DNA from: Nisaea denitrificans DSM 18348 | GTDB lineage: Bacteria; Pseudomonadota; Alphaproteobacteria; Thalassobaculales; Thalassobaculaceae | NCBI RefSeq assembly: GCF_000426505.1 | Contig: NZ_AUFM01000015.1 | Coordinates: 372,001 to 436,000 of the forward strand | Length of the DNA stretch: 64,000 bases | Reading direction: 5' to 3' | Part shown: positions 54,009 to 63,627 of the stretch, in pieces | Layout: the number at the start of each line of letters is the position of its first letter | Numbering within the stretch: the stretch's first letter is position 1 | The notes under the pieces: generated by a model | What the model was told of the DNA's origin: nothing | The model's database searches: none | The model's input: the letters and a program-made list of their open reading frames with translations, nothing else | Position numbers and translations under genes: made by a program

Positions 54009-55383
54009 ATTTTTCCCGATATTTCCGGACCACCCGCAGGGCGACCACATTCAGACCGAGGGTGACGAAGAACAGCACAAGACCAAGGGCGAAGGCCGCG
54101 AGTGTCTTGGCGGAGTCGAATTCCTGATCGCCGACCAGCAGGGTGACGATCTGCACCGTCACGGTGGTGACGGCTTCAAACGGGTTTGCCGTCAGGTTCG
54201 AGGCAAGGCCGGCAGCCATCACCACGATCATGGTCTCGCCGATAGCGCGGGAGACGGCAAGCAGGAAGGCACCGACGATGCCAGGAAGGGCGGCCGGAAT
54301 GATCACGTGCCGGATGGTCTCGGACTTGGTGGCGCCGAGCCCGTAGGAGCCGTCGCGCAGTGACTGTGGAACCGAGTTGATGACGTCATCGGAGAGCGAG
54401 GAGACGAAGGGAATGATCATGATGCCCATGACCAGACCGGCAGCGAGGGCGCTTTCCGAGGAAACGTCGAGCCCGACGCCTTCACCCCAGCCGCGGATCA
54501 TCGGAGCCACGGTCAGGGCCGCGAAGAAGCCGTAGACCACGGTCGGAATACCCGCCAGCACTTCCAGCATCGGCTTGGCAATGCCCCGGAATTTGGGATT
54601 GGCATATTCCGCCATGTAGATTGCCGAGAGCAGACCGATCGGCCCGGCGACCAGCATTGCGATCAGGGTAATCAGCATGGTGCCGGCAAAGAGCGGCACC
54701 GCGCCAAAGCTGCCGGAGGCTCCGACCTGCTCGGCGCGGATTGCTGTCTGTGGGCTCCAGTGAATCCCGAAGAGAAAGTCGAAGAAGGGAACACGGGCAA
54801 AGAACCGGATGCTCTCGAAGATCAGCGACAGAACGATGCCGACGGTGGTCAGGATCGCGATCATGGAGCAGACGATGAGCAGAGCACGAATGATCTTCTC
54901 GACCGCGTTGCGCGCCCGGAAATTCCGGCTGATCTGCGAGCGGGCCCAAGCGAGGCCAAGCATAGCTATGCAGACGACGCCGACCACCATGGACCAGAAA
55001 CCGATGGATTGCAGCGCCAGATACCGTTCGGTTGCGGCGACGATGGCCGGGCTGGCCTCCCGGCTGGTGGCATTGCCACTGGAGAGGTTCCGGATATCCG
55101 TCAGCATGAGGGAATATGCGTCCGCGTTTTGCGGCATGATCGACGGGTCGAGGCCCGACATCACCATGTGATCGACGATCTGCGGCTGGATGATCAGCCA
55201 GATCGCCAGCAGGAGGATCGCAGGCAAGCCGCAACCGAGCGCTACGAACATTCCGTAGTAGCTTGGCAGCGAGTGCAGGATACGGACATCCCCGGCTGCG
55301 GCAAAAACGGATCTTGCCCGGCCGACTGCGTAGCCGGCGACGGACAGTCCGATGACAACCAGAATAAGGAAAAAGCTGTTCAT
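54001..55383 (-). CDS. pstC: Phosphate ABC transporter permease PstC (long form)
   Basis: A 460-residue permease, longer than the E. coli protein because of an N-terminal extension. The extension has helices at about 3-25 and 42-68 and a soluble part of about 70 residues. The core has GTMLITLIAMLVAGPIGLLSAIYMAEYANPKFRGIAKPMLEVLAGIPTVVYG and the cytoplasmic loop VPQSLRDGSYGLGATKSETIRHVIIPAALPGIV. It pairs with PstA to form the inner-membrane channel. It is 138 bp downstream of pstS, with two hairpins between. Confidence 0.94.
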   Translation of the reverse strand: MNSFFLILVVIGLSVAGYAVGRARSVFAAAGDVRILHSLPSYYGMFVALGCGLPAILLLAIWLIIQPQIVDHMVMSGLDPSIMPQNADAYSLMLTDIRNLSSGNATSREASPAIVAATERYLALQSIGFWSMVVGVVCIAMLGLAWARSQISRNFRARNAVEKIIRALLIVCSMIAILTTVGIVLSLIFESIRFFARVPFFDFLFGIHWSPQTAIRAEQVGASGSFGAVPLFAGTMLITLIAMLVAGPIGLLSAIYMAEYANPKFRGIAKPMLEVLAGIPTVVYGFFAALTVAPMIRGWGEGVGLDVSSESALAAGLVMGIMIIPFVSSLSDDVINSVPQSLRDGSYGLGATKSETIRHVIIPAALPGIVGAFLLAVSRAIGETMIVVMAAGLASNLTANPFEAVTTVTVQIVTLLVGDQEFDSAKTLAAFALGLVLFFVTLGLNVVALRVVRKYREKYD

Positions 55384-55443
55384 TGTGCCCCGCCGGCGGA
55401 GGTTGCTCGTGGCCGCGGCGGGAGGTGCCGGGCCGAATAAATG

Positions 55444-55513
55444 CTGTCTTTATGGACCCACGCTGCTGTGCGGGCCCATAAAGACAGGGGAGAGGCGGCG
55501 GACCGCCTCTCCC
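55444..55513 (-). promoter_or_regulatory. Two consecutive hairpins between pstS and pstC
   Basis: Reading the pst transcript, a perfect 11-bp stem (55513-55503 with 55498-55488) with a 4-base loop begins 9 bp after the pstS stop. Right next to it is a 16-bp stem with one mismatch (55487-55472 with 55459-55444) and a 12-base loop. Neither is followed by a strong T-tract, so they look like mRNA-stabilising or partial-termination elements rather than a full terminator. Confidence 0.7.
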
Positions 55514-55521
55514 GTGACCAA

Positions 55522-56562
55522 TTACATGGTCAGGTTGGTCTTGTTGGCAGCGGCCGCGCGATACTTCTCGCGGTCGGCGCCCGGCAGCGGGATCAGACCC
55601 TTGTCGGTCAGGTATCCTTCGTCGCCGATGGCTTTTTCACTGGTGAACTCGGTGACATATTCCTGGATGCCCGGAACCACGCCGATATGCGCGGACTTCA
55701 CGTAGAAGTAAAGGGAGCGGGAGATGCCATAGTCGCCGCCAGCGATGTTTTCGAAGGTCGGGGAAACGCCGGCGACGTTCGCGCCTTTGATCTTGTCGCT
55801 GTTCTGATCAAGGAAGCTGAAGCCGAAGATACCCAGGGCAGCCGGGTTGGCCTGGAGCTTCTGAACTATCAGGTTGTCGTTCTCGCCTGCTTCGATGAAC
55901 TTGCCGTCTTCCCGCATGGAGTCGGAAATCTTGCGGAAGCCCTTCTTGTCGGCCTTGCGCATGTCAGCAAGCATCTTGAAGGACTTGGCGCCCGGGCGCA
56001 TGGCCAGCTCGACGAAGGCGTCGCGGGTACCGGATGTCGGGGGCGGGCCAAGAACTTCGATGGCCTGATCCGGCAGGGACTTATCGATGTCGGACCACTT
56101 GTTGTACGGGTTCTTGACGATCTTGCCGTCAACCGGAACTTCAGCGGCGAGAGCCAGGAAGATCTGCTGCTTGGTCAGGTTGAGGGTGGCGCCGCTTTTC
56201 GCGTTGCCGATGACGATGCCGTCAAAGCCGATTTTCACTTCAACGATGTCGGCGACGCCGTTCTTGGCGCAGAGCTCGACTTCGGACTTCTTGATCCGGC
56301 GCGAAGCGTTGGTGATGTCGGGATGCTGGACGCCCACACCTGAGCAGAACAGCTTCAGGCCGCCACCGGAACCGGTGCTTTCGACAACCGGCGTCTTGAA
56401 GCCGCTGGTCTTGCCGAACGTTTCAGCAACGGTCGTGGAGAACGGGAAAACAGTCGAGGACCCGACGATGCGGATCTGGTCGCGGGCTTCAGCGGCCGCG
56501 GCAACAGCGATAACGCCAGCGAGAGCGAGCGGGATAGCCTTGATAATAGAGTTCCTAAGCAC
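55522..56562 (-). CDS. pstS: Phosphate-binding periplasmic protein PstS
   Basis: A 346-residue periplasmic phosphate receptor. A signal peptide (IIKAIPLALAGVIAVAAAAEA, cleavage near residue 26) precedes IRIVGSSTVFPFSTTVAETF, the phosphate-binding loop. ESTGSGGGLKLFCSGVG, DITNASRRIKKSE and PTSGTRDAFVEL complete the site. The start is GTG at 56562, supported by an ideal GGAGG 7-9 bases upstream. First of pstSCAB, following phoR. Confidence 0.95.
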   Translation of the reverse strand: MLRNSIIKAIPLALAGVIAVAAAAEARDQIRIVGSSTVFPFSTTVAETFGKTSGFKTPVVESTGSGGGLKLFCSGVGVQHPDITNASRRIKKSEVELCAKNGVADIVEVKIGFDGIVIGNAKSGATLNLTKQQIFLALAAEVPVDGKIVKNPYNKWSDIDKSLPDQAIEVLGPPPTSGTRDAFVELAMRPGAKSFKMLADMRKADKKGFRKISDSMREDGKFIEAGENDNLIVQKLQANPAALGIFGFSFLDQNSDKIKGANVAGVSPTFENIAGGDYGISRSLYFYVKSAHIGVVPGIQEYVTEFTSEKAIGDEGYLTDKGLIPLPGADREKYRAAAANKTNLTM

Positions 56563-56682
56563 GATTTTGCCTCCGGGACAAAGGAGTGTGATCGATCAGG
56601 CCCGGCACATTGCAGGCCGGGTCGCCCCGTTACCTACGCCTGTCAGGAGTCCTAATTACTACGAATATGTGAAGGTTTTGTT

Positions 56683-58236
56683 TCAGCCGGCGGCGAAAGT
56701 TTGCGATTTTGTGACGGCAGGGGCCCTGCACGGAATGTAGACCGTGAAAGTGCTGCCTTCGCCGACCTTGCTGTCGATGGTCAGGGCGCCGCGGTGGCGG
56801 CTGACAATGTGCTTCACGATGGCCAGACCGAGGCCGGTGCCGCCCATCTCCCGAGAGCGTGCGGTGTCCACACGGTAGAAGCGTTCGGTGAGGCGCGGGA
56901 TATGTTCCCGCGGAATGCCATCACCCTGGTCCGAGACAGAGATCGTGGCGACATGATCCGCCTGCAAACTTAACGATGCGGGCAGATCGCTGGCAACATC
57001 TGCACGGATGGTGACGACGCTCTTATCACGGCCATACTTGATCGCGTTCTCGAGAAGATTCTGAAGCACCTGAGAGATTTCATCACTGTTCGCGATCAGC
57101 GCCGGTAGATCGGGATTGATATCGAGCGCGATGCGAATTCCGCGCCGTGCCGCGGTGAGTTCCGCGGCCGCGGTCAGATGCTCTGCCAGCGGACGCAGTG
57201 CCACTTCTTCATTCGGGGCCGTATGCTCTGCTGTCTCGATCCGGGAGAGTGACAGCAAGTCCGTGACCAGCCGGGTCATGCGGCTGGTCTGTTGCTCCAT
57301 GATCTCAAGAAACCGCTCATGCGCGTCCAGATCGTCCCGTGCCGGCCCGCGCAAGGTTTCGATGAAGCCATGCAGGGTTGCCAGCGGCGTCCTCAGCTCG
57401 TGGCTGACATTGGCAACGAAATCGACCCGCATGCTTTCGATCCGGCGGATTTCGGTCAGGTCCCGGAAAATCACCAATGCAGAGCGTTGCTCGTCCTGTT
57501 CGTTGGGAAGGGCTTCGATCCGGACATTGAAAACCCAATGCACCGGGTCCGAGATGGAGATCTCGACCGTCCGATGGCCGCCCTGGGCAAGCACCGCGTT
57601 GCCGGCCTCGAGCAAGGCAGGGTCGCGTGCGACATGGGAGAGTTCACGCCCCATGATACGGCCGCCAAAGCGGTCGCGGGCAGCCTTGTTCATACTTTGA
57701 ACGCGGCCTTTGACATTCAGGAAGATAAGCGGGTCCGGGATATTGTCGATGATTGAGACATGACGCTCGTTCAGTGCCTGAAGCTGTGTGCGCCGGTCTG
57801 CTGTCGCCCGGAACAGGCGGGTCAGAGCGGCAGCGAGCTCTGCGGTTTCCCCGATCCCTTCCGCAATATTCGAAAGCACGTCTCCGGCCTTCGAGGCGCG
57901 TTCGGGCGCGCTTGAACCTGCGCGGCGCTGGATATTGCGCTTGATGGCGTCCAACAGACTGTAATGCCGCCGCACGATGCCCATTGCGATAATCAGTGAA
58001 ACGGTCCAGGCGCCTGCCGCATGCCAGGGCTCGACGGCATCGAGAGCGGTGATCAGGCCGAGTGCGATTGCGGCCGGCATCGAGACCACCAGGCCGCCAC
58101 GGAACACATCCCAAAGCGGCAGGGCCACGGGACTGTCATTCTTTATTCCGGAATCCGTATCGTTCGGGTGTTCGCTCATCGATTTTTTTTTGGTCAATTG
58201 GCGGTTCTGGGCTGGCCGGCCAGCACTCTTGCGCAT
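56683..58236 (-). CDS. phoR: Phosphate regulon sensor histidine kinase PhoR
   Basis: A 517-residue kinase with two membrane helices (about residues 45-65 and 75-95) and little periplasmic sequence, as usual for PhoR. A PAS domain (HVSIIDNIPDPLIFLNVKGRVQSMNKAARDRFG) follows. The HisKA motif is FVANVSHELRTPLATLHGFIE. The ATPase domain has the N box LQNLLENAIKYG and glycine boxes DQGDGIP and GGTGLGLAIVK. Start 58236 or 58179; neither has a strong ribosome-binding site. It heads phoR-pstSCAB-phoU-phoB and has an operator-like dyad upstream. Confidence 0.94.
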   Translation of the reverse strand: MRKSAGRPAQNRQLTKKKSMSEHPNDTDSGIKNDSPVALPLWDVFRGGLVVSMPAAIALGLITALDAVEPWHAAGAWTVSLIIAMGIVRRHYSLLDAIKRNIQRRAGSSAPERASKAGDVLSNIAEGIGETAELAAALTRLFRATADRRTQLQALNERHVSIIDNIPDPLIFLNVKGRVQSMNKAARDRFGGRIMGRELSHVARDPALLEAGNAVLAQGGHRTVEISISDPVHWVFNVRIEALPNEQDEQRSALVIFRDLTEIRRIESMRVDFVANVSHELRTPLATLHGFIETLRGPARDDLDAHERFLEIMEQQTSRMTRLVTDLLSLSRIETAEHTAPNEEVALRPLAEHLTAAAELTAARRGIRIALDINPDLPALIANSDEISQVLQNLLENAIKYGRDKSVVTIRADVASDLPASLSLQADHVATISVSDQGDGIPREHIPRLTERFYRVDTARSREMGGTGLGLAIVKHIVSRHRGALTIDSKVGEGSTFTVYIPCRAPAVTKSQTFAAG

Positions 58237-58260
58237 TGATCTCGATCTCTAGCGCCTGCG

Positions 58261-58281
58261 GTATGACAGTTTCTATCATAC
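58261..58281 (-). promoter_or_regulatory. Operator-like dyad with PhoB half-site upstream of phoR
   Basis: On the minus strand GTATGATAG-AAA-CTGTCATAC forms a 9-3-9 inverted repeat with one mismatch. CTGTCATA is a perfect half of the Pho box, but the second half is in opposite rather than direct orientation. TATGAT inside the left arm matches 5 of 6 bases of a -10 element. The site lies 25 bp before the phoR start. Confidence 0.5.
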
Positions 58282-58325
58282 GGGTCAGAAAATACGGACC
58301 CCAGTGTAAAATAGGCTGAAGAAGG

Positions 58326-58366
58326 TAAAAATAGAGGCCTTTCGCGCCGGTTATGGCGCGAAAGGC
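58326..58366 (-). terminator. Intrinsic terminator of maeB
   Basis: A perfect 12-bp stem (58366-58355 with 58348-58337), 6-base loop, followed on the minus strand by CTCTATTTTTA. It starts 20 bp after the maeB stop and insulates phoR from maeB transcription. Confidence 0.9.
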
Positions 58367-58386
58367 GGATCAATGTGGCGAGAGGT

Positions 58387-60651
58387 CTATTTCCCGAGTG
58401 CGGTATGGGCTGCGATGGCCGCGGCGTTGACCAGATCGGTGACGGTCGCGCTCATCTGTACGATCTGCACCGGCTTCTCCAGTCCGACCAGCATCGGCCC
58501 GATGACGGCGGCGCCGCTCATCGACTGCAGCATCTTGTAGGTGATGTTGGCGGAATGCAGGGCCGGCATGACCAGAACATTGGCCGGGCCGGTGAGACGA
58601 CAGAACGGATAATTCCGCTTCATCGCCTCGTAATCGAGGGCGATATCCGCGGACATTTCGCCGTCATATTCGAAATCGACACCGCGTGCGTCGAGGATTG
58701 CGACCGCATCGCGGATACGCACAGCCTTCTCACGGGGCGGATAGCCGAAATTGGAGAAGGACAGCAGCGCGACGCGGGGAGTGTGACCAAAGGCGCGCGC
58801 ATGTTCTGCCGTCTGCACGGCAATATCGGCGAGTTCCTCGGCGCTTGGCAGCTCGTTCACATTGGTATCGCTGATGAAGATAGTGCGACCCCGGTTGATG
58901 ACGATGGAATAGGTCATCAGCTGCTGACCCGGCTTCGGGTCGAGCACGCGGGTGACATATTCGTGGGTCACGCCGAAATTACGGGTCAGGCCGGTCACCA
59001 TCGCCTCGGCATGCCCGGAGGCAACCATGCAGGCGCCGAACACATTACGGTCCTGATGCACCATGCGCTGGCAGTCGCGCTGGATATGCCCTTTGCGCTG
59101 CAGGCGCTTGTAGAGCATCTCCGTATACGCTTCGTTGTGTTCAGACAGCTTGGCGTTGTTGATTTCCAGCGTCTCGGCGCCCTTGATGCCGAGCTCGGTG
59201 ATCTTCTCCTTGATCACATCCTCCCGACCGACCAGCACCGGAATGCCGTAGCCGCCATTGCGGAAGGTAACGGCGGCGCGGATCACCCGCTCCTCCTCGC
59301 CCTCAGCGAAGACGACGCGCTGCGGATTGGCGCGGATCCGGTCGAAGATGACCTGCAGGCTGGAGGAGGTCGGGTCAAGCCGGGCGCCGAGTTCGGCCCG
59401 ATAGGCATCCATGTCTGCGATCGGATTGCGGGCAACGCCGGTATCCATGGCGGCCTGAGCCACGGCGGAGGAGACCTTGACGATCAGGCGCGGATCGAAC
59501 GGCGCCGGAATGATGTAGCCCTCACCGTAGTGCAACGTGCGGCCATAGGCCTTGCCGACCTCGTCCGGCACGTCCTCGCGGGCGAGTTCCGCCAGAGCGT
59601 TTGCGGCGGCGATCTTCATCTCGTCATTGATCTCGCTCGCCCTGACGTCGAGAGCGCCTCGGAAGATGTATGGGAAGCCGAGCACGTTGTTGACCTGGTT
59701 CGGATAGTCGGACCGGCCGGTGGCGACAATGGCGTCCGAGCGGACTGTGGCCACATCCTCCGGGGTAATTTCCGGATCCGGGTTGGCCATGGCGAAGATG
59801 ATCGGCCGGTCGGCCATGTCTTTCACCATGTCCTTGGTCATGGCGTCCTTCGCCGAGAGACCGCAGAAAATGTCCGCGCCTTTGATCGCTTCGGCAAGCG
59901 TGCGCATCGGGGTGTCGACGGCGTGCTTCGATTTCCACTGGTTCATACCGGCATCGCGGCCCTGGTAGATTACGCCGCGGCTGTCGCACAGGATAACGTT
60001 CTCGTCCTTCATACCCATGGATTTGAGCAGTTCGACGCAGGCAATGGCGGCGGAACCGGCGCCGTTCACGACCATCTTGGAGTTCTCGAGCGTGCGGCCG
60101 GTCAGGTCCAGCGCGTTGATCATGCCGGCGGCGGTGATAATCGCCGTGCCGTGCTGGTCGTCGTGAAAGACGGGAATGTCCATCAGCTCTTTCAGGCGCT
60201 GCTCGATGATGAAGCAGTCCGGAGCCTTGATGTCTTCGAGATTGATGCCGCCGAAGGTCTTGCCGAGGAAGCGGACGGAATTCACGAACTCGTCGACATC
60301 CTTGGTGTCGACCTCAAGATCGAAACCATCGATATCGGCGAACCGCTTGAACAGCACCGCCTTGCCTTCCATCACCGGCTTCGCCGCCTGTGCCCCGATA
60401 TCGCCCAGGCCGAGGACGGCAGTGCCGTTCGAGATGACGGCGACGATATTGCCCTTCGCCGTATATTCGTAGGCCTTGCTCTCGTCCTTGTTGATGGCGA
60501 GGCAGGGATAGGCCACTCCAGGGGAGTAGGCGAGCGCCAGATCGCGCTGCGTTGTCAGGTTTTTGGTCGCGGCGATTTCAAGTTTACCGGGGCGGCCGGA
60601 GGCATGAAATTCCAGTGCTTCGGTCTCAAGCATGCGCTTCGCATCATCCAT
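58387..60651 (-). CDS. maeB: NADP-dependent malic enzyme with phosphotransacetylase-like domain
   Basis: A 754-residue two-domain enzyme. The N-terminal malic enzyme part (about 1-430) has [26 protein letters not shown]-type [20 protein letters not shown] and the Rossmann motif [16 protein letters not shown]. The C-terminal part (about 430-754) resembles phosphate acetyltransferase ([45 protein letters not shown]) and is usually regulatory rather than catalytic. ATG 60651, preceded by GGGGGAAG, is preferred over the longer 60720 frame. Makes pyruvate and NADPH from malate. Confidence 0.95.
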   Translation of the reverse strand: MDDAKRMLETEALEFHASGRPGKLEIAATKNLTTQRDLALAYSPGVAYPCLAINKDESKAYEYTAKGNIVAVISNGTAVLGLGDIGAQAAKPVMEGKAVLFKRFADIDGFDLEVDTKDVDEFVNSVRFLGKTFGGINLEDIKAPDCFIIEQRLKELMDIPVFHDDQHGTAIITAAGMINALDLTGRTLENSKMVVNGAGSAAIACVELLKSMGMKDENVILCDSRGVIYQGRDAGMNQWKSKHAVDTPMRTLAEAIKGADIFCGLSAKDAMTKDMVKDMADRPIIFAMANPDPEITPEDVATVRSDAIVATGRSDYPNQVNNVLGFPYIFRGALDVRASEINDEMKIAAANALAELAREDVPDEVGKAYGRTLHYGEGYIIPAPFDPRLIVKVSSAVAQAAMDTGVARNPIADMDAYRAELGARLDPTSSSLQVIFDRIRANPQRVVFAEGEEERVIRAAVTFRNGGYGIPVLVGREDVIKEKITELGIKGAETLEINNAKLSEHNEAYTEMLYKRLQRKGHIQRDCQRMVHQDRNVFGACMVASGHAEAMVTGLTRNFGVTHEYVTRVLDPKPGQQLMTYSIVINRGRTIFISDTNVNELPSAEELADIAVQTAEHARAFGHTPRVALLSFSNFGYPPREKAVRIRDAVAILDARGVDFEYDGEMSADIALDYEAMKRNYPFCRLTGPANVLVMPALHSANITYKMLQSMSGAAVIGPMLVGLEKPVQIVQMSATVTDLVNAAAIAAHTALGK

Positions 60652-60888
60652 GACGCTTCCCCCAAGGGCTTGGTTTATTGGGCAGACCGCCATCGGTCCG
60701 CGCAGAACAATCGGAACCAAATTACTGAACGATAGGCCCGGCTCGCGCCACGGGCAATTTCATATCATGGGAAGAGGTTCCAAAAATGTAGGGAAACAGG
60801 TGTCGTTCGGCATTGGAAGTTGCCTCGAACGTCGTGTTATGGTCGCCGCCTTTTCCCGCAATCATCTGGCCCTAGCGACTTTTTGGCA

Positions 60889-63627
60889 GTGAACACGATC
60901 TCCCCAACAAATCCGCAGACAGGGGGCGGGCAGACCGCCGCCACTGGCGCAGCGTCCCATGACCGCGCTGCTGCGACCCCTATGTTCCAGCAATATTTCG
61001 AGGTCAAGGACGCCCATCCGGACGCTCTCCTGTTCTATCGGATGGGCGATTTCTACGAGATGTTCTTCGAGGATGCCGAGGCGGCAGCCGCTGCTCTCGA
61101 CATTACGCTGACGAAACGAGGTCAACATGGTGGCGAGCCGATCCCGATGTGCGGCGTGCCCCATCATGCCGCCGAGGGCTATCTGGCGCGCCTGATCCGC
61201 AAAGGGTTCCGGGTTGCCATCTGCGAGCAGACGGAAGACCCGGCGGAAGCCAAGAAGCGTGGCGCGAAGTCGGTGGTCCGGCGCGCAGTCGTGCGCGTGG
61301 TCACGCCTGGCACCATTACCGAAGACGCGCTGCTCGATGCCCGCAGCAACAATTACCTGGCGGCCCTGGCCATGGCGCAGGGTGGCCTTGGGCTGGCCTG
61401 GATCGATGTTTCGACGGGCGATTTCCATGCCCAGCCTGTTGCCATGAACGGCATTGGCGCGGCTCTCGCCCGGGTTGGGCCCAGCGAATTGCTGGTTCCC
61501 GAAACTCTGATGGAAGCGTCGAGCGGTCTCGGCGGCGTTCTTGAAGACTGGCGCGCGGCGGCAGTGCCGCAGCCCGCCAGCCGTTTCGATAGCGAGAATG
61601 GCCGGAAGCGGCTCGAAGCGCTGTTCGAAGTCGCGTCGCTTGAAGGGTTCGGAGCATTTGAGCGGGCCGAACTGGCGGCGGCCGGGGCCTTGGTCGACTA
61701 TCTCGAATTGACCCAGATCGGCTCCATGCCACGACTGTTGCCGCCGCGCCGCTGGCAGGCCGGTGGTCTCGTCGAGATTGATGCCTCTACCCGGCGGAAT
61801 CTGGAGATCTTGCGGACTCTTAGTGGCGAAAAGCGTGGCGCCCTGCTGAATGTCATAGACCGCACGGTGACAGGTGCCGGTGGGCGCTTGCTGGCCCAGC
61901 GTCTTTCCGCGCCGGTGACCGATGTCGCGGAAATCGGTCGCCGTCTTGATGCGGTGGCGCATTTCCGGGAGGGCGAACGGCTGCGCGGAGAGATCCGTGA
62001 GACGCTGAAGGCCTTGCCGGATGTGGAGCGTGCTCTCTCCCGTGTCGCGCTTGGACGCGGCGGGCCGCGCGATTTGGCAGCGATCCGTGACGGGCTGTCC
62101 GGAACCGGCCCGTTGCGCGATCAGCTGGCCCGGGCCGATGCCATGGCCGGCGGTCTGACCGGCGATGTCGGCGGCGCGCCCGAGGAAGCGCGGTCGATCT
62201 TCGAGGAGCTCGGCTATCACGAGGTGCTTGTCGACCGGCTGACCCGTGCCCTGGCGGCTGATTTGCCGCTGCTTGCCCGCGACGGCGGCTTTATCGCGTC
62301 CGGCTATGCGCCCGAGCTGGACCGGCTGCGCACGCTGCGGGACGAAAGCAGACGTCTGATTGCCGGGCTGCAGGCTCGTTACGCAACGGAAACGGGAGTC
62401 AGTGCGCTGAAGATCAAGCACAACAATGTGCTTGGGTATTTCATCGAAGTGACGGCAGCGCATGGCGAGAAGCTGATTGGCCGGGAGAACTTCATCCATC
62501 GCCAGACCATGGCGAATGCCGTGCGTTTCAGCACTGTGGAACTGGGTGAGCTGGAACGGGATCTGTCTCAGGCGGCTGACAAGGCCGTGGCGCTGGAGCA
62601 GGGCCACTTCAAGGAACTGGTCGAGGGTATCCTGGCCGAGGCCGGGGCGGTGTCCCTGGCGGCGGCAGCGCTGGCCCGGCTCGACGTGGCGACCGCGCTG
62701 GCGGAGCTTGCCGTCGAGCGCCGGTATTGCCGTCCCGAGGTGGACGGCTCGCTCGCTTTTGAAATCCGTGGCGGTCGGCATCCGGTGGTCGAGGCACTCA
62801 ATCCCGGAGACAGCGGGTTTGTGCCGAACGATTGCGTGCTGGGAGATGCGCAGCGCCTCTGGCTCATCACCGGCCCGAACATGGCCGGTAAAAGTACATT
62901 CCTGCGCCAGAATGCCCTGATCGCCCTGATGGCGCAGGCCGGGTCCTTCGTCCCGGCGGAAGCGGCGCATATCGGCGTTGTCGATCGTCTGTTCAGCCGG
63001 GTCGGGGCTGCGGACGACCTGGCTCGTGGCCGCTCCACCTTCATGGTCGAAATGGTGGAAACCGCGACCATCCTCAATCAGGCGACGGAACGCTCGCTGG
63101 TCATTCTCGACGAGATCGGCCGGGGCACGGCGACGTTTGACGGCTTGTCCATTGCCTGGGCGACGGTCGAGCATCTGCATGAAATCAGCCGGGCGCGGGC
63201 GCTTTTCGCGACCCACTATCACGAGCTGACCGGCCTTGAAGCGAAGCTTGGCAGCCTGTCCTGCCACACCATGCGCATCAAGGAATGGAACGACGATGTC
63301 GTCTTCCTGCATGAGGTGGTGGCTGGTGCGGCCGACAGGTCCTACGGCATCCATGTCGCCAAACTGGCCGGCTTGCCGCCGGCGGTGGTCGCGCGGGCGG
63401 AGGAAGTGCTGAAGCTTCTGGAACAAAGCAAGGCGTCCAGTAACGCTTCCAGCCTTGCCGAGGAGTTGCCTCTGTTTCAGGCGATGGCGCCGGCAAGGCC
63501 GCAGGTGCAGCAACGGGTCAGCCCGCTCGAAGCGCGACTCTCGGAGATCCGGCCGGATGACCTCACGCCGCGTGAGGCGCTCGATCTGCTGTATGAGCTG
63601 ATTTCGTTACGAAATCAGAAGAATTAG
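60889..63627 (+). CDS. mutS: DNA mismatch repair protein MutS
   Basis: A 912-residue mismatch sensor. The N-terminal mismatch-binding motif is [14 protein letters not shown] (Phe-Tyr-Glu). The core has [15 protein letters not shown] and [19 protein letters not shown]. The C-terminal ATPase carries Walker [20 protein letters not shown] and Walker [21 protein letters not shown], then the [11 protein letters not shown] switch. Start is probably GTG 60889; the open frame runs to a TTG at 60820 and an internal ATG before FQQYFEVK is also possible. Its long upstream arm is divergent from maeB. Confidence 0.96.
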   Translation: MNTISPTNPQTGGGQTAATGAASHDRAAATPMFQQYFEVKDAHPDALLFYRMGDFYEMFFEDAEAAAAALDITLTKRGQHGGEPIPMCGVPHHAAEGYLARLIRKGFRVAICEQTEDPAEAKKRGAKSVVRRAVVRVVTPGTITEDALLDARSNNYLAALAMAQGGLGLAWIDVSTGDFHAQPVAMNGIGAALARVGPSELLVPETLMEASSGLGGVLEDWRAAAVPQPASRFDSENGRKRLEALFEVASLEGFGAFERAELAAAGALVDYLELTQIGSMPRLLPPRRWQAGGLVEIDASTRRNLEILRTLSGEKRGALLNVIDRTVTGAGGRLLAQRLSAPVTDVAEIGRRLDAVAHFREGERLRGEIRETLKALPDVERALSRVALGRGGPRDLAAIRDGLSGTGPLRDQLARADAMAGGLTGDVGGAPEEARSIFEELGYHEVLVDRLTRALAADLPLLARDGGFIASGYAPELDRLRTLRDESRRLIAGLQARYATETGVSALKIKHNNVLGYFIEVTAAHGEKLIGRENFIHRQTMANAVRFSTVELGELERDLSQAADKAVALEQGHFKELVEGILAEAGAVSLAAAALARLDVATALAELAVERRYCRPEVDGSLAFEIRGGRHPVVEALNPGDSGFVPNDCVLGDAQRLWLITGPNMAGKSTFLRQNALIALMAQAGSFVPAEAAHIGVVDRLFSRVGAADDLARGRSTFMVEMVETATILNQATERSLVILDEIGRGTATFDGLSIAWATVEHLHEISRARALFATHYHELTGLEAKLGSLSCHTMRIKEWNDDVVFLHEVVAGAADRSYGIHVAKLAGLPPAVVARAEEVLKLLEQSKASSNASSLAEELPLFQAMAPARPQVQQRVSPLEARLSEIRPDDLTPREALDLLYELISLRNQKN

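Noticed and set aside
56563-56682. Possible Pho box upstream of pstS
   Set aside because: CTGACAGG and CTTCACAT words occur but do not form two direct half-sites with 11-bp spacing. I do not call a Pho box here.
58375-60735. A 786-codon open frame opposite maeB
   Set aside because: It mirrors maeB on the other strand. It has no recognisable domain and the skewed composition expected of an antisense frame in GC-rich DNA.
60862-63513. An 883-codon open frame opposite mutS
   Set aside because: Same reason: it is fully covered by mutS, which has all expected motifs, and the antisense translation shows no domain.
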